Positions 32,616 to 40,641 of a stretch of 64,000 nt of DNA are shown here, piece after piece. Source of the stretch: Streptomyces kronopolitis. Lineage in GTDB: Bacteria > Actinomycetota > Actinomycetes > Streptomycetales > Streptomycetaceae. Both the position numbers and the translations under genes were made by a program. Position 1 is the stretch's first letter, and the number at the start of each line of letters is the position of its first letter. The stretch lies in NCBI RefSeq assembly GCF_014646275.1, contig NZ_BMND01000002.1:434001-498000 (forward strand), read 5' to 3'. Below the pieces are notes generated by a model that was not told the DNA's origin, ran no database searches, and saw nothing but the letters and a program-made list of their open reading frames with translations.

Positions 32616-33485
32616 TCAGCTGCCCGAGGCGAGCAGCACCGTGCCGACCAGCGCGAGCGAGGCGCCGGCCGCTTGGACGGCCTGGAGCCGCTCCTTGAGG
32701 ACGCCGAGCGCCGCGAGCGAGGTGACGACCGGGTAGAGGGAGGCGAGCACCGCCGCCATGGTGACCGGGCCGTGCTGGGCGGCGATCGCGTACGTGCCGT
32801 TGGCGGCGACATCGGCGATCCCGACGAAGGCGAGTGCGGGCAGCGCGCCGCGAAGGGCCGGCAGTCCGCCCTCGGGCAGTGCCGGGGTGCCGCGCCGCAC
32901 CGAGGCGTACAGGGCGGCGCCGCCGACGGCGACATTGCACACCCGCTGGACGAACAGGGCGAGGAAGAGCCCGGTGACGGTCGTGGACGCCTCGGAGATC
33001 AGCGCCATCACCGCGCCGAAGCCGAGCGCCGAGACCAGCGTCAGCGCGATCGTCTGGCGGGCCACCGACGCGCCGTTGAGCCGCGGGCCGCCGGCCAGCA
33101 GCACGCCGACCACGGCCACCACCATGCCGGCGGACTGCAGCAGCCCCGGCCGCTCGCCCGCCACGATCCCGACGCCGAGCGGTACCAGGACGGTGCCGAT
33201 CGAGGCGAGCGGGGAGACCACGCCCATCGGGCCGAGCGCCAGGGCGCGGTAGAAGCAGAGCATGGCGGCGGGTCCCACGACTCCCGCGCCGACCGCGCAC
33301 CACAGCTGCGGTCCGGCCTCCCGCCAGCCGCCGGTGGCCAGCACGATGGCGCCCAGTGCCACGGCGGCCAGGGTCTGCGAGACCACCACGACGGTCAGCG
33401 CCTGCAGCCGTCGGGTGAGCAGTCCGCCGCCGAAGTCGGCGAGCCCCCACAGCAGGCTGGTGGCCAGGGCGAAGACCGCTGTCAT
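32616..33485 (-). CDS. DMT/EamA-family exporter
   Basis: 289 residues, ten predicted helices in two EamA repeats (ATSLLWGLADFGGGLL..., YRALALGPMGVVSPLASIGTVLVP, and later MAAVLASLYPVVTSLAALGVLKERL). The family exports amino acids or small metabolites. GAGG lies nine bases before ATG 33485. It is divergent from an XRE-cupin regulator with repeated half-sites between, which probably regulates it. Confidence 0.87.
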   Translation of the reverse strand: MTAVFALATSLLWGLADFGGGLLTRRLQALTVVVVSQTLAAVALGAIVLATGGWREAGPQLWCAVGAGVVGPAAMLCFYRALALGPMGVVSPLASIGTVLVPLGVGIVAGERPGLLQSAGMVVAVVGVLLAGGPRLNGASVARQTIALTLVSALGFGAVMALISEASTTVTGLFLALFVQRVCNVAVGGAALYASVRRGTPALPEGGLPALRGALPALAFVGIADVAANGTYAIAAQHGPVTMAAVLASLYPVVTSLAALGVLKERLQAVQAAGASLALVGTVLLASGS

Positions 33486-33498
33486 GGTGAAACCTCGC

Positions 33499-33541
33499 AG
33501 TACAGTGAACCGGACGCTGAAGTACACCACACCGTAGTGCA
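33499..33541. promoter_or_regulatory. AGTACA/AGTGCA half-sites in divergent promoter
   Basis: AGTACA at 33499-33504 and 33521-33526 and AGTGCA at 33536-33541 lie in a 107-base AT-enriched gap between the DMT exporter and XRE-cupin genes. Direct-repeat half-sites for the adjacent regulator are inferred. Confidence 0.35.
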
Positions 33542-33592
33542 AGAAACTGAACTGCGGAATCGAATATATTCGCCCCCGACCTGGACGGACCC

Positions 33593-34165
33593 GTGACGGA
33601 TCTCGATCAGCTCACGCAGTCGCTCGCCCGCAACCTCAAGCACTGGCGCGGTGAGCGCGGCTTCACCCTCGATGCGCTGGCGGCCCGGGCCGGGGTCAGC
33701 CGCGGCATGATCATCCAGATCGAGCAGGCCCGTACGAACCCGAGCGTGGGCACCACCGTCAAGATCGCCGACGCGCTCGGCGTCAGCATCACCACGCTGC
33801 TCGACTACGAGCAGGGCCCGCAGGTGCGCATCGTGGCCGCCGACGAGGCGGTCCGGCTCTGGTCCACCGAGGCCGGCAGCTTCACCATGCTCCTGGTGGG
33901 CGCCGAGGCCCCCGGGCCCTTCGAACTGTGGGACTGGCGGCTGATGCCCGGCGACCGCAGCGCCTCCGATCCGCACCCGCCCGGCACCGTCGAACTGCTG
34001 CATGTCCGCACCGGCACCCTGACGCTGGTGGTCGACGGCGCGGAGCACCAAGTGCCCGCCGGCGCCTCCGCGACGTTCGAGGCCAAGGTCCCCCACGCCT
34101 ACCGCAACGACGGCGCGGAGCCGGTCGAGATGACCATGTCGGTGATCATCCCGCTCGCCCGCTGA
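33593..34165 (+). CDS. XRE-cupin transcriptional regulator
   Basis: 190 residues. HTH_3 domain (residues about 11-70, FTLDALAARAGVSRGMIIQIEQARTNPSV) followed by a cupin (HPPGTVELLHVRTGTLTLVVDGAEHQVPAGASATFEAKVPHAY). Ligand-binding regulators of this layout control amine or amino-acid export/catabolism. GTG 33593 without a strong Shine-Dalgarno sequence. Divergent from the DMT exporter. Confidence 0.9.
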   Translation: MTDLDQLTQSLARNLKHWRGERGFTLDALAARAGVSRGMIIQIEQARTNPSVGTTVKIADALGVSITTLLDYEQGPQVRIVAADEAVRLWSTEAGSFTMLLVGAEAPGPFELWDWRLMPGDRSASDPHPPGTVELLHVRTGTLTLVVDGAEHQVPAGASATFEAKVPHAYRNDGAEPVEMTMSVIIPLAR

Positions 34166-34208
34166 GCGGGTCCGCCGCCGGGCGGGCACGACTGTTAACT
34201 TGGCGCGT

Positions 34209-34766
34209 ATGCCCGTCCCGATGGATGCCTTTGACGATGTCCGCCCCGCCGTCGAGTGCCTGGACCTGCTGGTCCCTCCGGTGGCCGGCGCGCTGCGTGA
34301 CTGGCAGGGGCCGGTGGCGGTCGAGGAGCTGCGCTACGTCGACACCGACCCGGCCATCGCGGACACCGCCCTGCTCGTCGAACACTACGGGCCCTGGCTG
34401 CTGGAGCAGTCGGCGAACTGCGTGGTGGTGGCCGGCAAGCGCGGCGGGCAGACCACCCTGGCCGCCTGCGTCGTCCTCTCGCACACCCGCGTGGACGTCA
34501 ACGGGGCGGTGCGCCGCCAACTGGGCGCCCGCAAGGCGTCGTTCGCGCCGATGGACCAGGCGGTCGACGACAGCGGGATGGAATACGGCGGCATCACCCC
34601 GATCGGCCTGCCCGCCGACTGGCCGCTGCTGGTGGACACCGCCGTCGCCGAGACCCCCTACGCCCTGATCGGCAGCGGCAGCCGCCGCGGCAAACTCATC
34701 GTGCCCGGCACGGCACTGGCCGAACTGCCCGGCGCCACACTCCTGGACGGCCTGGGCACCGCCTGA
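34209..34766 (+). CDS. YbaK/ProX-type aminoacyl-tRNA deacylase
   Basis: 185 residues of the YbaK/EbsC editing fold: ANCVVVAGKRGGQTTLAACVVL with the conserved lysine, and GMEYGGITPIGLPADWPLLVDTAV. These free-standing domains hydrolyse mischarged tRNA(Pro) or similar. A TTAACT hexamer eight bases before ATG suggests a leaderless transcript. Cytoplasmic; 43 bases after the XRE-cupin gene. Confidence 0.85.
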   Translation: MPVPMDAFDDVRPAVECLDLLVPPVAGALRDWQGPVAVEELRYVDTDPAIADTALLVEHYGPWLLEQSANCVVVAGKRGGQTTLAACVVLSHTRVDVNGAVRRQLGARKASFAPMDQAVDDSGMEYGGITPIGLPADWPLLVDTAVAETPYALIGSGSRRGKLIVPGTALAELPGATLLDGLGTA

Positions 34767-34781
34767 CGAGCGCCGCCCCCT

Positions 34782-35189
34782 TCAGCCCAACCGGGGCAGC
34801 TCGATCGCCGGACAGCGATCCATCACCATATCGAGCCCGGAGTCGCGCACCCGGTCCCAGGCCGCCTCGTCGACCACCCCGAGCTGGAACCAGACGGCCC
34901 GCGCGCCCAGCGCCACCGCCTCGTCGGCTATGCCGCCCGCCAGCTCGCTGTTGACGAAGACATCGACCACATCGACCGGGAACGGGATCGCGGCGAGCGA
35001 GGGATACCCCTGCTCACCATGGACCGTCTCGGCCTTCGGATGCACCGGCACGATCCGCTTGCCGTGCCGCTGCAGCACCTCCGCGACGCCGTGCGCCGCC
35101 CGCTGTTCGTTGCTCGACAGGCCCACGATCGCCCAGGTGTCGCCGAGCTCGGTGAGGATCCTGCGGATCGTGGTGGGGTCGCCGTACAC
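34782..35189 (-). CDS. CoA-binding (YccU-type) Rossmann protein
   Basis: 135 residues. TWAIVGLSSNEQRAAHGVAEVLQRHGKRIVPVHP, DVVDVFVNSELAGGIADEAVALGARAVWFQLGV and MDRCPAIE match the CoA_binding_2 family; the last motif includes the conserved cysteine. GTG 35189 has AGGAGG five bases upstream. The protein probably binds CoA or a nucleotide; function unknown. Convergent with ybaK. Confidence 0.88.
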   Translation of the reverse strand: MYGDPTTIRRILTELGDTWAIVGLSSNEQRAAHGVAEVLQRHGKRIVPVHPKAETVHGEQGYPSLAAIPFPVDVVDVFVNSELAGGIADEAVALGARAVWFQLGVVDEAAWDRVRDSGLDMVMDRCPAIELPRLG

Positions 35190-35303
35190 GCACTGCCTCC
35201 TGTGGAAGGTTCCTGTGCGCTCAACGGACGGCGCCGCCAGGAGATTCCCGTCGTGGGACGACCGGTGCGCGGACCGCGAGGACCCCGCGGCGGTACGGCA
35301 GAC

Positions 35304-35333
35304 GCCCCGCCCGAAGGGGAAGACGGGCGGGGC
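35304..35333 (-). terminator. Terminator after the SseB-like gene
   Basis: Perfect 10-bp stem GCCCCGCCCG/CGGGCGGGGC with a 10-base loop, 20 bases downstream of the leftward gene ending at 35354. Confidence 0.65.
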
Positions 35334-35353
35334 GGGTCCTGTGCGCCGGCGGA

Positions 35354-36133
35354 TCAGTTCCGGCCGCGGGCCACTCCACTACTGGCCATCCCGGCGCCGA
35401 CGGTGCTGCCGTTCGCCGCACGGGCCGGCTTGCCGATCGCCCGGCCGCCGCTCACCGGCTCGGCGCCGCCGGCCCCGGTGCCCGGGCGCGCCGCCACGGC
35501 CGGCTTGCCCGCCTCGTCCGTCGTGCCGGACGCCGCGGCCACCGCGGCGCGCAGCTCCTCGGTGTCCACCAGCATGCTCACCGGGCCGGTCGGGTTGAGA
35601 TACAGCGCGTGCCCCGGCGGCAGCTGCTCGACGAGCGCGGACACCGGCCGGCGGTCGAAGAGCAGCCGGCCCACCGATTCGAGATAGCTCTGCGAGGTGT
35701 AGACCGGGATCACCGGGGTGCCCTCGGGGGAGGCGGCGGCCAGCGGTGAGCCGGTCGCGGTGACCAGTACGGACACCTCCGCGCGCGCCAGCGCCTCGGA
35801 CACGTCCTGGCCCGGCCCGTAGCCGGTCGCGGCGAGCTGCACCGCGCAGTCGACCGCGTCGGCCGGCTCCGGCCAGTCCAGCATCTGCGGCGACGGCCGG
35901 TACTCCGGATTGTCCCGCCACTCCTCGATCTCGCCCGTCGGACCCGAGCGCCACTGCCCGATCAGCGCCCACAGGGGCGGTGGCCCCTCGCCCTGCCAGG
36001 TCAGATCCACCATGGCCAACCAGTGATCGGGCGCAGTGCGTGCCGCCTCGATGACCTCGGGCGGGGGTTCGGGCATCTCGTCACCCGTCACGGGCACGCC
36101 CGCCGTCATCGCCGCCTGTGTGCTCTCTTCCAT
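35354..36133 (-). CDS. SseB-like, type VII secretion-associated protein
   Basis: 259 residues. WLAMVDLTWQGEGPPPLWALIGQWRSG and PEYRPSPQMLDWPEPADAVDCAVQLAATGYGP match the actinobacterial 'type VII secretion system-associated protein' group; residues about 120-200 form an SseB-like domain (VSVLVTATGSPLAAASPEGTPVIPVYTS). The C-terminal 50 residues are Gly/Ala-rich and likely disordered. GGAGGG precedes ATG 36133. No ESX genes are nearby, so the link to secretion rests on family naming. Confidence 0.72.
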   Translation of the reverse strand: MEESTQAAMTAGVPVTGDEMPEPPPEVIEAARTAPDHWLAMVDLTWQGEGPPPLWALIGQWRSGPTGEIEEWRDNPEYRPSPQMLDWPEPADAVDCAVQLAATGYGPGQDVSEALARAEVSVLVTATGSPLAAASPEGTPVIPVYTSQSYLESVGRLLFDRRPVSALVEQLPPGHALYLNPTGPVSMLVDTEELRAAVAAASGTTDEAGKPAVAARPGTGAGGAEPVSGGRAIGKPARAANGSTVGAGMASSGVARGRN

Positions 36134-36381
36134 GCCGCCCTCCGCAAACCCGCCGTTCCTACGTGTACGAGCGGGGCCCCGGAACACGAGGCTCTCGCAC
36201 TGGCCTCACAGTGCCCACGGGCGGCGCGGACGTCTCCCCGACGCACCGTGCGGACGGGGCGGGTACGCCGCCTGGCCGTGCGGACTGCGCCCGTCCGGCC
36301 GACACCCGGGCCCGTACGGCGGACACCCCCGCGCGGCGCGGGCCGCCGCCGGCCGCCGCTTCGCAGGTCACCGGGGCCGCA

Positions 36382-36387
36382 TAGGCT
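36382..36387 (+). promoter_or_regulatory. -10 element for leaderless yigZ-like gene
   Basis: TAGGCT six bases before ATG 36394, no ribosome-binding site between. Confidence 0.45.
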
Positions 36388-36393
36388 GGCCCG

Positions 36394-37020
36394 ATGCAGG
36401 AGCAGTACCGCACGCTCGCGCGCGAGGGCGTCCACGAGATCGAGATCAACAAGTCCCGCTTCCTGTGCGCGCTCGCGCCCGTGGCGACCGAGGCCGAGGC
36501 CCAGGACTTCATCGCGCGCATCCGCAGGGAACACCCCACGGCCCGCCACCACTGCTTCGCCTACGTCCTCGGTGCCGACGGCGGCGTTCAGAAGGCCAGC
36601 GACGACGGGGAGCCCGGCGGCACCGCGGGCGTACCGATGCTCCAGATGCTGGTGCGCCGCGAGGTCCGCTTCGTGGTCGCCGTGGTCACCCGCTACTTCG
36701 GCGGCGTCAAGCTCGGCGCCGGGGGCCTGATCCGCGCCTACGGCGGTGTCGTCGGCGAGGCGCTGGACGTGCTGGGAACGGTCACCCGCCGGCGCTTCCG
36801 GCTGGTGACGGTGACCGTCGACCACCAGCGCGCGGGCCGGGTGGAGAACGATCTGCGTACGACGGGCCGGACGGTGCGCGAGGTGACGTACGGCGCGGAG
36901 GTCCGCATCGAGGTCGGGCTGCCGGAGTCCGATCTAAAGGCCTTCCGCGGCTGGCTCGCGGACACCACCGCCGGGACGGCGCGGCTGGAACTCGGCGGCG
37001 AGGCGTACGGGGACGCCTGA
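36394..37020 (+). CDS. YigZ/IMPACT-family protein
   Basis: 208 residues. The N-terminal UPF0029 domain shows INKSRFLCALAPVATEAEAQDFI, ARHHCFAYVLG and SDDGEPGGTAGVPMLQML, with TRYFGGVKLGAGGLIRAYGG; a C-terminal RNA-binding-like domain follows. Family members are linked to translation control. A TAGGCT element six bases upstream suggests a leaderless mRNA. Cytoplasmic, monocistronic. Confidence 0.9.
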   Translation: MQEQYRTLAREGVHEIEINKSRFLCALAPVATEAEAQDFIARIRREHPTARHHCFAYVLGADGGVQKASDDGEPGGTAGVPMLQMLVRREVRFVVAVVTRYFGGVKLGAGGLIRAYGGVVGEALDVLGTVTRRRFRLVTVTVDHQRAGRVENDLRTTGRTVREVTYGAEVRIEVGLPESDLKAFRGWLADTTAGTARLELGGEAYGDA

Positions 37021-37172
37021 CCGGCCGGCCCGGCGCCGTGCGCGGGAGTGCGCGGGCCGCGCCTAAATGGCCGGTCCGCGCCGATGTGCCGGTGCGGCGA
37101 CCGTGCCAGCATGAGGCGCGGCGAGAAGGACCGGCGTCCGGCGTGCGCGCCGACCGGAGAAGGGTCTGCCGG

Positions 37173-38627
37173 ATGGCTGAACTCCCCGATGAGCGCGTGG
37201 GATTCGTCCGGCGCATCGGCCTGTTCCAGGCCACCGCCCTCAACATGAGCCAGATGTGCGGAATCGGTCCGTTCGTGACGATCCCGCTGATGGTCGCGGC
37301 CTTCGGCGGGCCGCAGGCCGTGATCGGGTTCTTCGCGGGCGCGGTCCTGGCGCTCGCCGACGGGCTGATCTGGGCCGAACTCGGGGCGTCGCTGCCCGGC
37401 GCCGGCGGCAGTTACGTCTATCTGCGGCAGGCCTTCCAGTACCGCACCGGCAAGCTGATGCCGTTCCTGTTCGTCTGGACGGCCATGCTCTTCATCCCGC
37501 TCGGGATGTCCACCGGCGTGCTCGGCTTCGTGCAGTACCTGGCCTATCTGTGGCCGGACTTGAGCCCGGGGCAGGGCGACCTCGTCGGTCTCGCCGTCAC
37601 CGCCGGCATCGTCGTCCTGCTGTGGCGGCGGGTGGAGAACATCGCCCGGCTCACCGTCGTCCTGTGGACGGTGATGATCGCCTCGGTCGTGCTGGTCATC
37701 GCCGCCGCCTTCACCCACTTCAGCCCGGAGCGGGCCTTCACCTACCCCGCGCACGCCGTCGAGCTGACGGCCGGCCACTTCTGGACCGGCTTCGCGGCGG
37801 GCCTGACGATCGGCATCTACGACTACCTCGGCTACAACACCGTCGCGTACCTGGGCGCCGAGATCAGAGCGCCCGGCCGCACCATCCCGCGCGCCGTCAT
37901 CCGGTCGATCCTCGGCATCATGACGATCTATCTGCTGCTGGAGATCGGCACGCTCGGGGTCGTCGACTGGCGGGAGATGCTCGACCCGCACAGCCCGGCG
38001 TCTTCCTCCGTCGCCTCCGTCGTGCTGGAGAAGGCCTGGGGCAGGGGCGCCGCCGACACCGTCACGGTGCTCATCCTGCTCACCGCCGCCGCCTCCGTCC
38101 TCACCGGACTCCTCGGCGGCTCCAGGATCCCCTACGACGCCGCCCGCGACCGGGTCTTCTTCCGCCCCTACGGCACGCTCCACCCCCGTCACCGCTTTCC
38201 CACGCTGGGCCTGCTCACCATGGGCGCGGTGACGGCGGCGGGCTTCCTGCTCGGCCGGCACACCGACCTGGCCACCCTCATCCAGCTGCTGACCACCGTC
38301 ATGGTGCTCGTCCAGGCGCTGGCCCAGGTGGCCGCGGTGAGCGTGCTGCGCCGCCGCCAGCCGGGGCTGCGCCGGCCCTACCGGATGTGGCTCCATCCTC
38401 TGCCGAGCATCGTCGCCCTGCTCGGCTGGCTGGTCATCTACGGCTACGCGGATCGCAACTCGCCCGGCCGGTACCCCGTCGAATGGTCGCTGGCCTGGGT
38501 CGGCGCGGGGGTGGTGGCGTTCCTGGTCTGGGCCCGGCGCGAGAAGGAGTGGCCGTTCGGCCCGAAGCGGATCCGCGAGGAGTACCTGCACAGCACAAAC
38601 CCGGGGCCGGGCCGTCTGCGCCGATGA
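37173..38627 (+). CDS. APC-family amino-acid permease
   Basis: 484 residues and 12 predicted helices. GLFQATALNMSQMCGIGPFVTIPLM (helix 1), GAGGSYVYLRQAFQYRTGKLMPF and GIYDYLGYNTVAYLGAEIRAPGRTIPRAV (helices 6-7) are typical of the AA_permease_2 group. AAGGG lies upstream of ATG 37173. It is unrelated in sequence context to the permease at 3538 and has no nearby catabolic enzyme. The C-terminus is basic and cytoplasmic. Confidence 0.88.
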   Translation: MAELPDERVGFVRRIGLFQATALNMSQMCGIGPFVTIPLMVAAFGGPQAVIGFFAGAVLALADGLIWAELGASLPGAGGSYVYLRQAFQYRTGKLMPFLFVWTAMLFIPLGMSTGVLGFVQYLAYLWPDLSPGQGDLVGLAVTAGIVVLLWRRVENIARLTVVLWTVMIASVVLVIAAAFTHFSPERAFTYPAHAVELTAGHFWTGFAAGLTIGIYDYLGYNTVAYLGAEIRAPGRTIPRAVIRSILGIMTIYLLLEIGTLGVVDWREMLDPHSPASSSVASVVLEKAWGRGAADTVTVLILLTAAASVLTGLLGGSRIPYDAARDRVFFRPYGTLHPRHRFPTLGLLTMGAVTAAGFLLGRHTDLATLIQLLTTVMVLVQALAQVAAVSVLRRRQPGLRRPYRMWLHPLPSIVALLGWLVIYGYADRNSPGRYPVEWSLAWVGAGVVAFLVWARREKEWPFGPKRIREEYLHSTNPGPGRLRR

Positions 38628-38655
38628 AGGTGGAAGGGCTCTCGGTGCAAACGGG

Positions 38656-38672
38656 CCCGGCCCCGGGCCGGG
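38656..38672. terminator. GC hairpin between permease and chaplin genes
   Basis: CCCGGCCC (38656-38663) pairs with GGGCCGGG (38665-38672) across one base (in practice a smaller stem with a wider loop). It lies between convergent genes. Confidence 0.35.
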
Positions 38673-38741
38673 TGGTGCGAGCGTCAGCGGGTGCCCCGGG
38701 CGGTGCCGTGATGACCGGCAGCGCCCGGGACGGGTCCCGTC

Positions 38742-39116
38742 TTAGGACATGCCGCCGCCGCCGGTGTGGATTCCACCGATGGGACGGTGGTGGCGCTTCT
38801 TGTGGTGGCGCTTCTTGTGGTGCGGCATGATGTGGCGGACGTGGTGGTGGTGAACAATCACCCGGCGGCGCTCGATGGAGCCGTTGAGGCAGGTGTTCCC
38901 GAAGGCCGGGTTCAGCAGGCCCACGACGTTCAGGGTGTTGCCGCACACGTTGACCGGAATGTGAATCGGGACCTGAACCGCATTGCCTGACAACACTCCC
39001 GGCGAATTGGCCGCGCCGCCGGACGCACCGCTGTCTGCGAACGCTGCCGACATGCCACCCAGGGCGGTACTGGCCGCAAGAGCGGCGATAGCCGTCACCC
39101 GTGTGATCCGTGACAT
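38742..39116 (-). CDS. chp: Chaplin with histidine/lysine-rich C-terminal tail
   Basis: 124 residues. A Sec signal peptide (1-27, ...SAAFA) is followed by one chaplin domain (about 37-78): SPGVLSGNAVQVPIHIPVNV, Cys58 (VCGNT), GLLNPAFGNTC with Cys76. Short chaplins usually end shortly after this domain; here about 45 more residues follow, including HHHH (89-92) and two HHKKR units (99-103, 104-108) plus HH, 12 histidines between 89 and 117. No sortase signal or membrane anchor is present. The hydrophobic coat function is expected, and the tail could bind metal or anionic polymers. GGGAG precedes the ATG. Confidence 0.92.
   Translation of the reverse strand: MSRITRVTAIAALAASTALGGMSAAFADSGASGGAANSPGVLSGNAVQVPIHIPVNVCGNTLNVVGLLNPAFGNTCLNGSIERRRVIVHHHHVRHIMPHHKKRHHKKRHHRPIGGIHTGGGGMS
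38793..38822. repeat. 15-bp perfect tandem repeat inside the chaplin tail
   Basis: Two copies of GCGCTTCTTGTGGTG (38793-38807 and 38808-38822) on the plus strand, encoding the repeated HHKKR units. Indicates tail expansion by duplication. Confidence 0.9.
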
Positions 39117-39474
39117 AACAATCTCCCGATCGATCCAAAGCGACTAGCTGCCGCTTCCTGTTACTTGTTTTCGGCGCCCACAGCCGCACCTTGAGAGAGT
39201 TTGCGAGCATTTCACTCTTTCAGGGAGTAAATGTGGTTTAGTGCAAATGGCTTGCGTATAGCGGCTATTGGGACGAACGTTCTATGGCTTCGTGTGCGGT
39301 GAAACGGGCTCGGCGGGCGTGGGTCCGGTCGGGCCCGGCCGGAGCCCCGGCGCGGGACCTCCGCGGTCACCCGGCCCCGTGCGCGGGTGCGAGAATGGCG
39401 CCAAGGAATCGCGTCGGCCGGGACGCTGACCGGTCGCCTCGGAGGGGGAGAAACATGCAGGTCGGAGCCCTTTC
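39117..39474. other. AT-richer gap between chaplin and sbcD
   Basis: 358 bases including the chaplin promoter region. It is notably AT-rich between 39120 and 39290 (for example TTGCGAGCATTTCACTCTTT). ACTC-N7-GAGT at 39213-39227 is a short inverted repeat, and GAACGTTC at 39274-39281 repeats the motif seen between the P450 genes. No confident -35/-10 pair. The last 180 bases before sbcD are GC-rich with a GGAG before GTG 39475. Confidence 0.35.
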
Positions 39475-40641
39475 GTGAGAGTGCTGCACACCTCTGACTG
39501 GCATTTGGGGCGGTCCTTTCACCGGGTGGGTCTGCTCTCCGCGCAGCGGACCTTCCTCGACCATCTCGTCGAGACGGTGCGCGCCCGCGAGGTCGACGCC
39601 GTGCTGGTCGCCGGCGACATCTACGACCGGGCGGTGCCGCCGCTCGCCGCCGTCGAGCTGTTCGACGAGGCGCTGCACCGGCTCGCCGCGCTCGGCGTCC
39701 CGACGGTGATGATCTCCGGCAACCACGACTCCGCCCGCCGGCTGGGCGTCGGCTCCGGGCTGATGGAGCGGGCCGGCATCCACCTGCGGACCGACCCGGC
39801 GGGCTGCGGCACGCCCGTGCTGCTCGACGACGCACACGGCCCGGTGGCGCTGTACGGGCTGCCCTACCTCGAACCCGCGATGGTGCGGGACACCCTCGGC
39901 GCCCGGCGGGCCGACCACGCGGAGGTGCTGCGCGCGGCGATGGAGCGGGTGCGGGCCGACCTCGCCGGCCGGCCCGCGGGGACCCGGTCGGTGGTGCTGG
40001 CGCACGCCTTCGTCACCGGCGGCGCGGTCAGTGACAGCGAGCGCGATATCACCGTCGGCGGGGTCGCGTCCGTCCCGGCGTCCGTGTTCGACGGGGTCGA
40101 CTACGCCGCACTGGGCCATCTGCACGGCTGCCAGACCCTCACCGAGCGCGTCCGCTACTCCGGATCGCCGCTCGCCTACTCCTTTTCCGAGGCCGGACAC
40201 CGCAAATCCTCCTGGCTCGTCGACCTGGACGGGGACGGCGCCGTGCGCGCGGAGCGGGTGGACTGCCCGGTGCCGCGACCGCTGGCCCGCCTGCGGGGCA
40301 CGCTGGAAGAGCTGCTGGCCGACCCCGCGCACGCCCGGCACGAGGACTCCTGGGTCGAGGCGACACTGACCGACACCGCCCGCCCGCACGAGCCCATGGC
40401 CCGGCTCGCCAAGCGCTTCCCGCACCTCGTCAGCCTCGTCTTCGACCCCGACGAGGTCGCCGCCGACGGGTCGGCCTCGTACGCCCAGCGGCTGCGCGGC
40501 CGCAGCGACCAGGAGATCGCCGAGGACTTCGTGGTGCACGTACGGGCCGGCCGCGCCGCCGACGCGCAGGAGCGGGCCGCACTGCGGTCGGCCATCGACG
40601 AGGTGCGCACCGCCGAGACGGCGGCGGAGGGGGCCCGATGA
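39475..40641 (+). CDS. sbcD: Exonuclease SbcD (Mre11-type nuclease subunit)
   Basis: 388 residues. The metallophosphatase core shows DWHLG (Asp8, His10), GDIYD (47-51), GNHD (82-85) and LGHLHGC. With SbcC it cleaves hairpins and processes DNA ends. GTG start. Its stop overlaps the sbcC ATG (ATGA at 40638-40641), so the subunits are cotranslated. Cytoplasmic/nucleoid. Confidence 0.95.
   Translation: MRVLHTSDWHLGRSFHRVGLLSAQRTFLDHLVETVRAREVDAVLVAGDIYDRAVPPLAAVELFDEALHRLAALGVPTVMISGNHDSARRLGVGSGLMERAGIHLRTDPAGCGTPVLLDDAHGPVALYGLPYLEPAMVRDTLGARRADHAEVLRAAMERVRADLAGRPAGTRSVVLAHAFVTGGAVSDSERDITVGGVASVPASVFDGVDYAALGHLHGCQTLTERVRYSGSPLAYSFSEAGHRKSSWLVDLDGDGAVRAERVDCPVPRPLARLRGTLEELLADPAHARHEDSWVEATLTDTARPHEPMARLAKRFPHLVSLVFDPDEVAADGSASYAQRLRGRSDQEIAEDFVVHVRAGRAADAQERAALRSAIDEVRTAETAAEGAR

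Noticed and set aside
39274..39281. GAACGTTC as a LexA (SOS) box near sbcD
   Set aside because: Actinobacterial SOS boxes have GAAC-N4-GTTC; here the arms touch directly, and the motif is about 190 bases upstream of sbcD.
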